DNA from: Tachypleus tridentatus
Taxonomy: Eukaryota; Arthropoda; Merostomata; Xiphosura; Limulidae
Reading direction: 5' to 3'
Assembly: GCF_004210375.1 (NCBI RefSeq)
Contig: NC_134829.1
Span: 57,590,107-57,654,106 of the forward strand
DNA: 64,000 nt
In this document: positions 1 through 11,367 of the stretch, in pieces
How the letters are laid out: the number at the start of each line of letters is the position of its first letter
Position numbering within the stretch: position 1 is the stretch's first letter
Position numbers and translations under genes: made by a program
The notes under the pieces: model-generated
Told to the model about the DNA's origin: nothing
Databases searched by the model: none
The model's input: the letters and a program-made list of their open reading frames with translations, nothing else

Positions 1-2084
1 CAAAGCACATGACAGGTATCCGTGTACCCTCTGTGTAACCAACCGACCGTTATAGTGATACAAAGAATAAAAGACACTTAACGAGTCATGTAACACACAT
101 CTATGATAATGTAAATGAATATGTTTGCGTAAACGCACTTTATAGAACGAAATTAAATGAAGTTTGCGATTGCGTGCTAACTGAACAGACCTCGTAAATT
201 GGATAACAAGCCGCGCAAAACTAGTTAATAAGTGAAAAATATTCAAACATCGGCCAGGTAAGAGAGGATGAGATCCCACTAACTGGCATCTCCTCCCAAC
301 CCAGTTGGAGATAGGACATCCAAACTAAAATTCCAGTAAAGCATATCACATAGGACCACATGGGCTGGACAGAAGCACACATGAAAACAGATGGTCAATG
401 GTTTTCCGCGTTAGTGAACAAAACGTGCACAACCCCGTGGGATGCCTATCCATGTGTACCAACTTAACACTAGTAGTCACCGCTCGCAACCATAACAAAT
501 AATCCACGGTACGGACATCAAAACCCACAAACGATGAAAAGGTAGATTTGTGAATAAGTGTCCAATCGTCTGGAGGAACAATATTCCCCCAAAAAGATGG
601 AGCAGAGACATGATGAGCAAGTGAACAATTCAAATAACAGGTTAATCCCCTAAAATGGACCCGTTGATCAGAAGAGTCCACAAAGTACAAGTCTATTTCA
701 CACTGTATCGAAGACAGTGGAGCTGGCTGAGTAGACGTGAGTGCCAGCCAATCTTCAGGCAATGCAACCGTCAAGGAAGTGAGATGTGAAAAAATGATAT
801 TGACATTCTACGACATATCGACATCAATAAACATTTCAACAACTGTCTCCACAGGGAGAAATCCTGAGAGCACTTCATACAATAAGTGTCGCACAAGGAC
901 CAATCCTGCTTTAATAAATTCAGGAAAATAAAACGTGTGTGACCGAGCATCAACAAGAACAAGATTTAGAAACAATGGTTCGTCGAAAACATCTGATGAA
1001 AGAGAAACAGGGTCAAGCCCTTTATCCCTAAGTAGTACCTTCCATGCATGAAACATATTCTGAATAAACATTGGTAAGACCTTCACATAACTCGGCAAAA
1101 TCCGGCATTGAAGAGCTCGAAATCCCAATGCGAGTTCACCACAACAAGAGAAAAACCTAAAAAGAAGTTGCCACAAAGGCGACGGACAAGAACCATCCAA
1201 ACATCTCTGCAGCAATTTCAAGCGAAAAGCAAGTTTACGAACGTGAATATCTACAAATTGATACCCCTACCATAAAAATTCTTGGTCAAGATCCAATAAC
1301 CAACCTTGTGAATATCACCCCGTTACACGAAATCTAATACACATTGACGAAACCGAGCTTCAAACTGCTGTGGCAATGGGAGGATGTGCAATGAATACCA
1401 CAAAACTAACGCCAACAAAGCATTCACCACGATAGATTTACCCTTAAGAGACAGGGAACGATATCGCCAAGAGACCAGAATACTAGAGACTTTGCACAAA
1501 ACTCGCTGCCACTTATCCTGCAGCATAACATCGTATTAAAAATGAAAAACAATACCCAAAATCCGAATAGGAACCTGGGTATTTTCAACTCTCCTAGACA
1601 TACTCATCAGAAGAGACCAAGCTCCCAACTCAGAGAACTTGACTCTTTGTCCAATTAATCCTACCACCCGAAGCCCGACCAAAAATACTACAAACATGCA
1701 AAACGTGTGGCAAAGAATCGGAACCTGTGTAGTGTCGCCAGCATGTTGAGTAAACATACCGATAATCTGATTATTAAGAACCAACATATTTCTCAACATA
1801 AATTACACTGAGAACAAAATGCAAAGTAGACATTTTGCAGCCTTGACGAATACCCTGACATAAGGAGAACCATCAGTGAGAGAACCATTAAACTTAATAC
1901 AGCTAGAAATATCAGTATAACATAGTTTTGCCCACATAATAAAAGAGTACTTAAAATCCACTTGCACCAGAAGTTGAAAAGTCATGGTTCACTTACTCGA
2001 AAGCTTTCACTTGATCCAGTTACAAAAAGATCCCCCCCCGTCCTATACGTTCTGTAGATTGGAGAAGCAAAACTAAAGTTACAC
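1..2084 (-). mobile_element. Diverged LINE relic (ORF2 part), older relative of the main family
   Basis: Read on the minus strand, this is a decayed copy of ORF2 related to copies A-E but clearly more divergent. It carries recognisable reverse-transcriptase and C-terminal zinc-finger sequence. It runs off the left edge, so its 3' end and poly(A) are not visible. On the other side it stops at about 2084, where the sequence changes abruptly to array-unit sequence with no tRNA at the join. It is therefore 5'-truncated or rearranged, and not in the tRNA target site on the visible side. Several frame breaks and an internal deletion in the RT region mean it is dead. The homology is clear by eye; the exact boundary is uncertain by a few tens of bases. 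Confidence 0.85.
346..1985 (-). pseudogene. LINE ORF2 remnant: RT to C-terminal CCHC
   Basis: Separate open pieces on minus match consecutive parts of the ORF2 of copies A-E. Bases 1803-1985 cover the RT region around motif A-B. Bases 1536-1799 cover the motif C region, where the family's HADD is HAGD here, losing a catalytic aspartate. Bases 1323-1526 contain the segment with SLKGKSIVVNALLA. Bases 808-1221 are the connector, and 346-774 hold the C-terminal finger (CTFC...DHLFSC). The pieces lie in different frames and stretches between conserved blocks are missing. Endonuclease and ORF1 sequence are absent. It is an inactive fossil of a sister lineage. Confidence 0.8.
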
Positions 2085-3958
2085 ATTGTTATTCTCGTTT
2101 CAAAATATATATTTCGCACTCTAAAGAAACAAAAAATACAATGACAGCTTAACGTCTAACAGTAAGAAAAAAATAACACTCTCCTTGTCTACCAAAGCCA
2201 AAAGTATTTTTCCAATGTGCTAACGTGTCTTTCAACGACTTTATCGAGCCCACAGTATCAAACGTTTTCACACCTCGTTTAATTGCTTTTAAACGTGCAA
2301 AACGCAAAGTTTTCTTTCCTCAGTCTTTTCTCTCTCTGTCAAAAACTGAACAGAACATTTTCATAGCATTAATTTTTTTATCAGAATTATTAAACGATAA
2401 CGTAATAAGCGATTTTATACGTCTAATAAATCCATTAACAAAATTAGGGGTCGTCTTAAATAATATTTAATATTCGTTATTTTGTGACCAATTCTGGGAT
2501 TCCACTATAGCTGATGTTTTCTTCTCACACACAACTTGTTTAAGGTGTTCAATACGACAAAGTTGCATGGTGACTCTCAAACTCCTAAAATGATAACCTT
2601 GTCCAAACACGCTTTAGTTGTAATAGTACATTGACAGTTGTGGTTTGAGGAGATCACAGCGGTGGAATAAAGCCCAATGTACAGAAGATGTCTTATCTAT
2701 TATGCCACATCTCTTTTCGAAAACCATCTACTCTTCGAGACTATCGTCCTCTCTCTATGTAACACATCGTTCTTCACGTTCAAAATGCCATTACCAAAAC
2801 AAAGAATTCTTGTTTAAGAAAAACGTTTACATGAACCAGCTGCACCTAGAAACACTTCAGAATAACAAATATTCTCCGGTCTTGGCATCGTAATTTCATT
2901 TTACCTGTCTAGTCTGTACTATATTCAAGTGAACTAAATACAATTTTTTAATAAGTACGTAAAACAGGAGAATCGATCATGACAAGAAGACATTAAGCAT
3001 CGTAAAACATCTTTACTAAGTGAAGAAATGTTATAAAAATAAAGAAATCAGACAAAAAGTGATAAACAGAACAAGGAGTCTTTGAGAAAACAATGCCGTC
3101 TATAGGAGGACGCTACTTCTCTTCTTCAGATTGGCTAGACATGGTGGTAAGGACATTTGAGTCGCTCTCTGAGGGGCGTGTATTCCCAATTCAAATGAAG
3201 TAACATGTAATCATTTTCAGACGTAGAAGGAGTTAGGATATGATCGAAAATTTCATTGTTCGGTAAAAATTAAGTACATCAAATAGTTGGTGGTGAATGA
3301 TGTTGTAGAATTGCCTTTCCTCTTTTCCGTCACTGGTAAGTTGGAGATGATAACGCACATAACCATCCAATAGTTCTGACCGGAATTTAAAAGAATAGGT
3401 TAAAGAATGAAACATGTAGTGTGATTAGTTGTCACAGCATGAAGAGTTGTTCTCAACACACACTGACGGAGTCGTGATCTCTAGATATTACCTGTACAAC
3501 CTGGCAAGTACGTTAACTTATCTTGAAATAAGGTCGCGTGCATCGACGTTTCAAACTATTCACGCGTTTAAGAAAAATAAAACTCATAAACCCATTCTAT
3601 CCAAGAGTTGTAACCTGCTGGTCAGATACTTCGTCGAACGTGACATGATTACGCGAAGGTCGTTTCAGCACATCAAATGTCGCAGCAGTGCACGCATTAT
3701 ATTCAAAAGTAATAACGTTCCTGTTTTGATTTATCACACAACAGTCACACGAATTTCTGAAAGTGGTTACAAGTGTAGGGGGGAAACTCGGTAACTTCTG
3801 TGATATCTCTCATCCGTCTCACGCTCTGACCCAGATATTATGAAGAAAATATCGATCCACTTTCTCACCATCCGATTTGAAAGAAAACGAATGGTTTAAA
3901 ATAATAAAATGTTCCTGCCAGGGATCGAACCTGGGACATTCCGCGTGTTAGGCGGATG
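2085..3958 (-). repeat. Diverged tRNA-Val array unit (first visible unit)
   Basis: This is the same 1.93-kb unit as the rest of the array, but it carries more substitutions than the interior units, as expected for an edge copy that escapes homogenisation. On minus it begins with the tRNA 3' half at 3910-3958 (cut by LINE A) and continues through the spacer to 2085, where it meets the LINE relic. No tRNA is present at its distal end. Short ORFs in it (for example 3429-3794 plus, 2225-2470 plus) also occur in every other unit. I see no convincing coding potential in them. Confidence 0.9.
3910..3958 (-). pseudogene. tRNA-Val(AAC) 3' half at the LINE A 3' junction
   Basis: On minus, this holds the anticodon arm (loop CTAACAC), variable loop, T arm (GGTTCGATCCC) and 3' acceptor strand, directly preceded by the poly(A) of LINE A. 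The A-box half is missing because the element is inserted there. The 3' acceptor strand has a substitution (GGAAC instead of GGCAC), and the variable region has AATGTCC instead of AAGGTCC. Confidence 0.9.
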
Positions 3959-4234
3959 TTTTTTTGTTTTTTTTTCTCTTTATTTATCCCACCTCAACGA
4001 GGGGGGTATACACAGAAATACAACAAATAAAACACAAGTTAATGAATTAGCATGTAACAATAACTCTAAAGATTACCATGCTGAAAATTACCACAAAGTT
4101 AATAAAATTAAGGAAAAATAAATAAAAGAGGAAATTGGAACAGCAGGCAATCCAACAAACATTATAGTGAACATTAACAAAACAAGAAACCAATGGACTT
4201 TTCATTGGTAACAAAAATATAACGAAATAACAAC

Positions 4235-7200
4235 TTATCTTAGCAACGTACACAAGAAATAACCTTGGGCACCTTGGGTTACCAAGCTACCAACATAAGA
4301 ATACACAGAATAAAACACATTTAATAAGTCATGTAACAATGATCGCTGATAATGGAGATGAATATGTCTACGTACACGCACTTTAAACATGGAAATTAAA
4401 TGAATTACGCGATTTCGTGCCAAAGAAACTGAACGAGCAGAACATATAACCTGACGTGACAAACTAGTAATTAAACGGAATATGTTCCAGCATCTCCTGG
4501 GTAACGAAGGATGAGATCCCACTAAGAGGCATCTCCTCCATACCCAGTTTGATATGGGACATCCAAAATAAAACGCCAATAATTTATATACATATGACCA
4601 CAAGGGCTGTACAAAAGGACATTGGAAAAACAGATGGTCTATGGTTTCCGGCGCCTGGGAACAGAAAATGCACAACCCTGTGGGATGTCTGTCCATGTGT
4701 ATCAGCTTGACATTAGTGGTAAACGCCCGCAACCAGAGTAAATAATCCACATCGCAAACAAAAAAACCCACAAAAGAAGAATAAGCGTTTTTACGAATGG
4801 GTTTCCAGTCTCCAGGAGGAACAATATCCCCCCAGTAGAATGGAGCAGGGAAATTAGTAGCGAGTGAAAACTGTAAATGTCCCTCCAGTTGCCGCACAGA
4901 TAAACCTTGAAAATGAACTCGATTATCGGAGTGGTCCAGAAAATATAAATCCACAACACATGTGGACGACGGAAGAGGAGCCGGCTGGGTAGACAAAATC
5001 GGCAACCACTCCACAGGCAACGCCTCCTTGAGCATATGAAAATGTGAAAAAATTGTGCGGGCATTGGCCAACGGGTCAGCGTCCGTACACATTTCAATCA
5101 CTGCCCCCACCGGAAGAAAAGCAGGGAGCACTTCGTACATTAAATGGCGGACCTGAACCAAACCTGCGTTAATAAATTCAGGAAAATGAAATGTTCGGTG
5201 GCGAACATCAACAATAGCCGGATTGAAAACAAAGGTTCATCAAAAATTGTGGGGAAAGAGGAGCTGGGACAATCCCTTTATCCCCAAGAAGAACCTTCCA
5301 GGCATGAAACATTTCCTGAATATAGAAAGGTAACGATTTCACAAAACGTGGCAAAATACGGCATTGAAGAATCCGAAAGCCCAAAGAGAGATTACCATAA
5401 CAAGAAAAAAAATCCAGAAAGAAGTTGTCGCAAGGTGGAAGGACAAGAAGCATCCAAACAACGCTGCAACAACTTCAAACGGAATGCGAGTTTACGAGTA
5501 TTAACATCAACCAAGTTGATACCTCCACAATCATAACTCCGAATCAGAATACCGTATGCCACTTTATGTATACCTCCCCGCCAAATAAAATCCAGTATAC
5601 ATTTGCGAAATCGAGCCTCAAACTGTCTTGCCAACGGGAGTATATTCAACGGGTACCATAACACCGATGCCACCAAGGAGTTCACCACAAGAGATTTACC
5701 CTTTAGCGACAAAGAACGAAATCGCCACGACACCAAGACACGAGATACCCTGCGCAATACACCCTGCCACGTATCTTGCAGCATGACATCGAAATTAGAG
5801 TGGAAAACTATTCCCAAAATCCGAATAGGATCCTGGGAAATTCTCAACTCACCAAGGACGAAGTCTGCAGAAGAGGCCAAACACCCAACCCACAAACCCT
5901 GACTCTTGGTCCAGTTGATCTTCCCACCAGTAGCTTTGCCAAACGTTTGGCAGACATCCAACACATGCGGCAAAGATTCGGCGTCTCGTAAGGTTAAGGT
6001 GGTATCATCAGCATGCTGATAAGTGAGTGAAGGCTTGGTGAGTAGCACATCACCACCAATACCAGTAATATGTACATTATGGACTAACATATTTCGTAAC
6101 GGTTCGACACTGAGAACGTAAAGTAGAGCAGACATTGGGCATCCTTGACGAATACCCCGAGTAATAGCAAAATCATTAGTGAGAAATCCATTAAACTTTA
6201 ACACAACTAGAAATAGAAGTATAGCAAAGACGAACCCAATGAACAAAAGTAGAACCAAAACCCATACGCAGAAGAAGTTGAAATAGATAGTCATAGGCCA
6301 CCCGATCAAAGGCTTGCATCTGATCGAGCTTCAAAAAGATTCCACCCTGGCCGGTACGTGCTAAAGACTGCAATAGCAAAACGAGTGTTAACGGAGTATC
6401 AGCAACGTCCCGTCCAGGTATACACCCGGATTGGTCATCTGAAACTAAACTGGAGATCACAGACGAAAGGCGACGAGCCAGCACTTTGGCCAAAAGCTTA
6501 TAGTCAGTACAAAGCAATGTCAAAGGCCGGCTGTTAGCCGCCAACCGTCGATCCCCGCCTTTCGGGATAGGAACAATTACCCCAGAACACATTGTACGGA
6601 GCAACTGTGGAGAGTGGAACAGTTGAGACAAGACAGATAAAAGTCGTCAACAAAAAGAGGGAGAAAATATTTGTAAAATTCGGAGGTTAAACCATCCAAA
6701 CCAGGAGATTTGCCCAGCGGTAAACTGTCTAAAGCAGCGAGAACTTCCGGAACCGTGATTGGAGCATCACAAATATTAGCTTGTTCACTGGAAAGAGTTC
6801 GATCAACAAATGAGAGAACTAAATCTATGTCTGCCTGCAGAACGATATCCTTAGAGTACAGTGCGGAATAATACTGATGTAAAACAGCAGCTATATCTTC
6901 CACACCGGACACCTCCACACCCCTATCAGTGAGCATGGATCGAAACTCAATTCTGCTTTGACGGACCTTTTCCATACGAAGAAAGTAAGACGTAGATCTC
7001 TCACCCTCCTCAAACCAACGAATATGAGATCGAATCCTCGCCCCTCTATGGTATCGTGATCCAAAGTCTCCAATGCATCTTCAAGTTCATACAATTTGAC
7101 CTTAGACCTACCAGGGAAACGGGACAGTTTTCGAAGCTCACGATTGATGGACGACTCAAGCTGACATTTGCGAGAACGGGATGCCCGCGCACGAAGAATC

Positions 7201-8098
7201 GAATAACGCTCGGTAAGTAAACGGAACGCGCATTTCAATTGTTCATACCACGTAATTTTATCAGTCTTATAGACTGACCAACTACGACTTCTGGCGATCA
7301 ACAGCTTAATGGCTTTCACATATTCGGCATCCCTCAATAACTGGTTATTGAAGTGCCAGAAATTAGGACCTCTGACAATTGGTCGCAGAGTAAGGTCGAA
7401 GCCCAATAAAGCGTGATCTGTAGCAGGAAACCACAACGTACGTAAACGTTGGACAGTCCCCTGCAAGGTAGAAGAAAGCAAAACCCTATCAATACGAGAC
7501 GACATCATCTCACCATTAACAAAACGCTTCCATGTGAAACCAGGTGTAGTCGGCGATATGAGTGAATGCGCATCAAGCAAATCAAACCTATTAAGAAACT
7601 GTACAAAAGCCGAACGGCTGGCGTCACGGTAGAAACGGACCGGAAATCGATCGCGTGCCACATCCACCACACAATTAAAATCTCCCACAACAAGCAATCC
7701 CGTGCAACCATCCAAACAATACTCCAAGTTTTGGAAAAATTCCCGTCGCTCGGAGATATCGCGAGGAGCGTACACAGATGATAACAGATAAGACAAAGAC
7801 TCGAAACTGAATTTGACTGTCAGAACCCTACCCACCCCATCAGAAGAAACGAATGTAACATTATCACACAAAACTGCTGTACCAAGATGGCAACCTTGTC
7901 GGCCAGAAGTAGAATTATTAAAAAAAACTACACCTGGCCAAAATTTCAGAACGACATCATAAAAATTATCAGTGAAAAACGTTTCCTGTAAACAAACAAC
8001 ATCAAAATTAGTAACAAAGTAATCCAGGTAATAAGCCAGCTTACTAACATTACGCAACCCATTACAATTCAAAACTCCCACCCTAGTAAATATACCAT
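4235..8098 (-). pseudogene. LINE A ORF2: APE endonuclease-reverse transcriptase (frameshifted)
   Basis: ORF2 encodes the enzyme for target-primed reverse transcription: an APE-like endonuclease nicks DNA and the RT copies element RNA from the nick. The first 396-residue piece (8081-6891) holds the endonuclease, with NCNG, LQET, GDFN, SRIDRVLL and TDHALLGFD. RT motifs follow in later pieces: FLKLDQMQAFDRV (A), GIRQGCPMSALLY (B), HADD (C) and GGKINW (D). The C-terminal finger is CIFC...DHLFFQC. The start equivalent to that of copy C (about 8098) is followed by a one-base loss, so the frame opens only at 8081. Frame breaks are visible near 7040, 6600, 6205, 5400 and 5190. Homopolymer read errors could explain some of them. 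Confidence 0.88.
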
Positions 8099-8260
8099 GC
8101 TAAAGAGAAAGTAAAGGTACAAGAATTGAAAGGAAACTGTCACAAACACAAAATAACAAGAATAAATGTAAAGATCTAAGCAAATATGCACAAAGTTAAA
8201 ATAACAATAAATGACAGTCTTACACGAACTGAAACAAACAAACTGTCACAAAAAACACAT

Positions 8261-9357
8261 TTAAGGCTGCGACACCGCCTTCGCATTCGCCCAAGATATC
8301 CGTAGTATTGGCACGTCCGACACCCGTTTTCGTCCACTGCCCTTCTCAGAAGTGTCACCAGGAGACATTGCCACCACACTAGCATACCTCCAACGACGAG
8401 GAAGAGGCACCTCCACATCGCCGGCGGAACTCTCACCACTAACCGGAAGTGGCGGGAAGTGACGATCAAAAATGCGTCCTCCAGCAGGGGGGTGACTACT
8501 TGCCCGTTCCCTGGCCCCACCAGAAACCGTCGATCGTCGGGCAGAAACATCGTCCACCACCCGATGGGTAGCTGCAGCCTTCTTTGAAAGGGGAACCTCC
8601 GAATCAACGCGTGGACAAACAGAAATGGTGTCAACATCATGAGGCACTGCACGAGAGGAGCAGCCGTGACTACTTCAGCAGCGTCACGAGAAGTAGTAGG
8701 CGTGGCCACTTCAGCGTCGTCACTAGAGGAAGTTCGAGGAACAACAAGCTTGGGACAACGTTGACGGACGTGTCCCTGCATATGACAATGTCGGCATATA
8801 AACTGGGTGCAATCGCGATATAGATGATCCGCCCCCAAACATAAATTACACACTTTTGACTGGCGATCATGCTTCACTTTTAACATTATTGCCTTGCCCA
8901 AAGGATAAAAAACTTTCACTACGTACGGCAAAGAGATACACTTCTCACTAAAACACACACGAACATGGCGTATACCTAAGTATATGCCCTGGTCCCTCTT
9001 CCACACAATAGGGCTTTTCACTTCACAATCATAATCTTTAAGTTTATTTAGTATAATATCATCGTCGATATATTCTGGGACGTCCATAAATGACACAGTA
9101 ATAGTGCGTTTAGTGACGCCATTAGTCGAACAAAGTACACCATTGACAACTAGACCAACATCTATAGCCAGGTCCACATCTGCGGGAAGAACAAAAGTTA
9201 CCTCATAACCACCCGGGCGAGGAACAACAGCAGTGACCGAAGCAGCACCAAACGTAGAAATAACAGAATGGATAACGTCCCCATGGCTTGAAGTTGTCGT
9301 TTCCACGAAAACAGTACGACGCATAACTTCCATGACCTTCTTGGTTGATGAAGACAT
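8261..9357 (-). pseudogene. LINE A ORF1: RNA-binding zinc-knuckle protein (one frameshift)
   Basis: ORF1 is the presumed RNA-binding nucleoprotein partner of ORF2. I place the start at the Met of MSSSTKK (9357), which is conserved in C and E, rather than at the upstream Met at 9381. The protein has an N-terminal region, a domain resembling the RRM-like part of Tx1/L1 ORF1 proteins (TITVSFMDVPEYIDDD...), then two CCHC knuckles (CNLCLGADHLYRDC and CRHCHMQGHVRQRC), then a Ser/Arg-rich tail ending KAVSQP. A frameshift near 8650 splits the tail from the rest. Otherwise it is very close to the intact ORF1 of copy C. Confidence 0.88.
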
Positions 9358-9500
9358 CGTCAAACAACTTGAAAAATGCAAAATCTAGCAAAAAAAAAGA
9401 AGTACACGCTCACTAGGCTTAGCTGTTAAATTTACACTAAGGCAATCAGGAGCTCGAAAAACACGTCTGCACTCGATGACGAAAACCGGCGCTTTCCAAA

Positions 9501-9549
9501 TGTGCCTGCCAGGGATCGAACCTGGGACCTTCCGCGTGTTAGGCGGATG
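9501..9549 (-). pseudogene. tRNA-Val(AAC) half lying between LINE A and LINE B
   Basis: This 49-bp tRNA 3' half (anticodon arm to discriminator) is sandwiched between the poly(A) end of LINE B and the 5' end of LINE A, reading on minus. It is simultaneously the 3' flank of B and the 5' flank of A. The two elements are thus head to tail in the same target with only the duplicated target segment between them. It keeps the B box but has no A box. Confidence 0.92.
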
Positions 9550-11367
9550 TTTTTTTGTTTTTTTTTCTCTTTATTTATCCCACCTCAACGAGGGGGTATA
9601 CACAGAAATACAACAAATAAAACACAAGTTAATGAATTAGCATATAACAATAACTCTATAGATTACCATGCTGAAAATTACCACAAAGTTAATAAAATTA
9701 AGGAAAAAGAAATAAAAGAGGTAATTGGAACAGCAGGTAATCCAACAAATATTATAGTGAACATTAACAAACAAGAAATCAATGGATCTTTCATTGTAAC
9801 AAAATGTAATGAAATAACAACTTATCTTAACAACGTACACAAGAAATAACCTTGGGCACCTTGGGTTACCAAGCAACCAACATAAGAATACACAGAATAA
9901 AAAGCCTTTAATGAGTTATGTAACAAAGATCTATGATAATGAAGATATATATGTCTACGTACACGCACTTTAAACATGGAAATTAAATAAATTACGCGAT
10001 TTCGTGCCAAAGAAACTGAACGAGCAGAACATATAACCTGACGTGCCAAACTAGTAAACAAACGGAATATGTTCCAGCATCTCCTGGGTAACGAAGGATG
10101 AGATCCCACTAAGAGGCATCTCCTCCATACCCAGTTTGATATGGGACATCCAAAATAAAATGCCAATAATTTATATACATATGACCGCAAGGGCTGTACA
10201 AAAGGACATTGGAAAACAGATGGTCTATGGTTTCCGGCGCCTGGGAACAGAAAGTACACAACCCTGTGGGATGTCTGTCCATATGTATCAGCTTGACATT
10301 AGTGGTAATCGCCCGCAACCACAGTAAATAATCCACATCACAAACATAAAAACCCACAAAAGAAGAATAAGCGTATTTACGAATGCGTTTCCAGTCTCCA
10401 GGAGGAACAATATCCCCCCAGTAGAATGGAGCAGGGAAAATAGTAGCGAGTGAAAACTGTAAATGTTCCACCAGTTGCTTCACAGATAAACCCTGAAAAT
10501 GAACTCGATTATCAGAGTGGTCCAGAAAATATAAATCCACAACACGTGTGGACGATGGGAGAGGAGCCGGATGGTTGGACAAAACCGGCAACCAGTCCAC
10601 ACGCAACGCCTCTTTGAGCATATGAAAATGTGAAAAAATTGTGCGGACATTGCCAACGGGTCAGCGTCCATACACATTTCAATCACTGCCCCCACCGGAA
10701 GAAAAGCAGGGAGCAACTCATTACAATAAATGGCGGACCTGAACCAAACCTGCGTTAATAAATTCAGGAAAATGAAATGTTCGGTGGCGAAAATCAACAA
10801 TAGCCGGATTGAAAAACAAAGGTTCATCAAAAATTTGTGGAGAAACAGTAGCTGGGACAATCCCTTTATCCCCAAGAAGAACCTTCCAGGCATGAAACAT
10901 TTCCTGAATATAGAAAGGTAACGATTTCACAAAACGTGGCAAAATACGGCATTGAAGAATCCGAAAGCCCAAAGAGATTGCCATAACAAGAAAAAATCCA
11001 GAAAGAAGTTGTCGCAAGGTGGAAGGACAAGAAGCATCCAAACAACGCTGCAACAACTTCAAACGGAATGCGAGTTTACGAGTGTTAACATCAACCAAGT
11101 TGATACCTCCACAATCATAACTCCGGATCAGAATACCGTATGCCACTTTATGTATACCTCCCCGCCAAATAAAATCCAGTATACATTTGCGAAATCGAGC
11201 CTCAAACTGTCTTGGCTACGGGAGTATATTCAACGGGTACCATAACACCGATGCCACCAAGGAGTTCACCACAAGAGATTTACCCTGTAGCGACAAAGAA
11301 CGAAATCGCCACGACACCAAGACACGAGATACCCTGCGCAATACACCCTGCCACGTATCTTGTAGCA
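9550..11367 (-). mobile_element. LINE copy B, 5'-truncated
   Basis: The 3' part of the same LINE on minus: poly(A) at 9550, 3' UTR, and the C-terminal part of ORF2 up to the region of MLQDTWQGVLRRVS. At about 11367 it stops and, after a short filler of about 15 bases, joins the middle of an array spacer (GAATTATTAAACG context). It does not join the tRNA trailer seen at the 5' ends of A, C and E. The poly(A) interruption and several 3' UTR variants are shared with copy A. The lack of a matching 5' target duplication suggests deletion or recombination after insertion. Confidence 0.9.
9822..11347 (-). pseudogene. LINE B ORF2 C-terminal fragment
   Basis: Open pieces at 10721-11146, 10480-10893, 10109-10621 and 9822-10259 on minus together cover the region after the RT domain and the C-terminal finger (CTFCSQAPETIDHLF). 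This copy keeps the reading DEPLFFNPAIVDFRHRTFHF, where C and E carry a frame disturbance, which helps to show the family's original frame. It has several frameshifts and no RT active site or endonuclease, so it cannot act. Confidence 0.85.

Larger units (their letters stand above)
3959..9497 (-). mobile_element. LINE copy A, tRNA-Val-targeted, near full length
   Basis: A complete-looking element of about 5.54 kb on minus, from the 5' end at 9497 (starting GGAAAGCGCCGG) to the poly(A) at 3959, which is an A-run with one interruption. It contains a 5' UTR, ORF1 with two CCHC knuckles, a short inter-ORF spacer, ORF2 (APE endonuclease, RT, C-terminal CCHC) and a 3' UTR with AATAAA. Its 3' end abuts the tRNA-Val half at 3910-3958, and its 5' end abuts a second tRNA half at 9501-9549 that is itself followed by LINE B. 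Both ORFs have frameshifts, so this copy is not autonomous. Details in the 3' UTR group it with B rather than with C and E. Confidence 0.93.
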
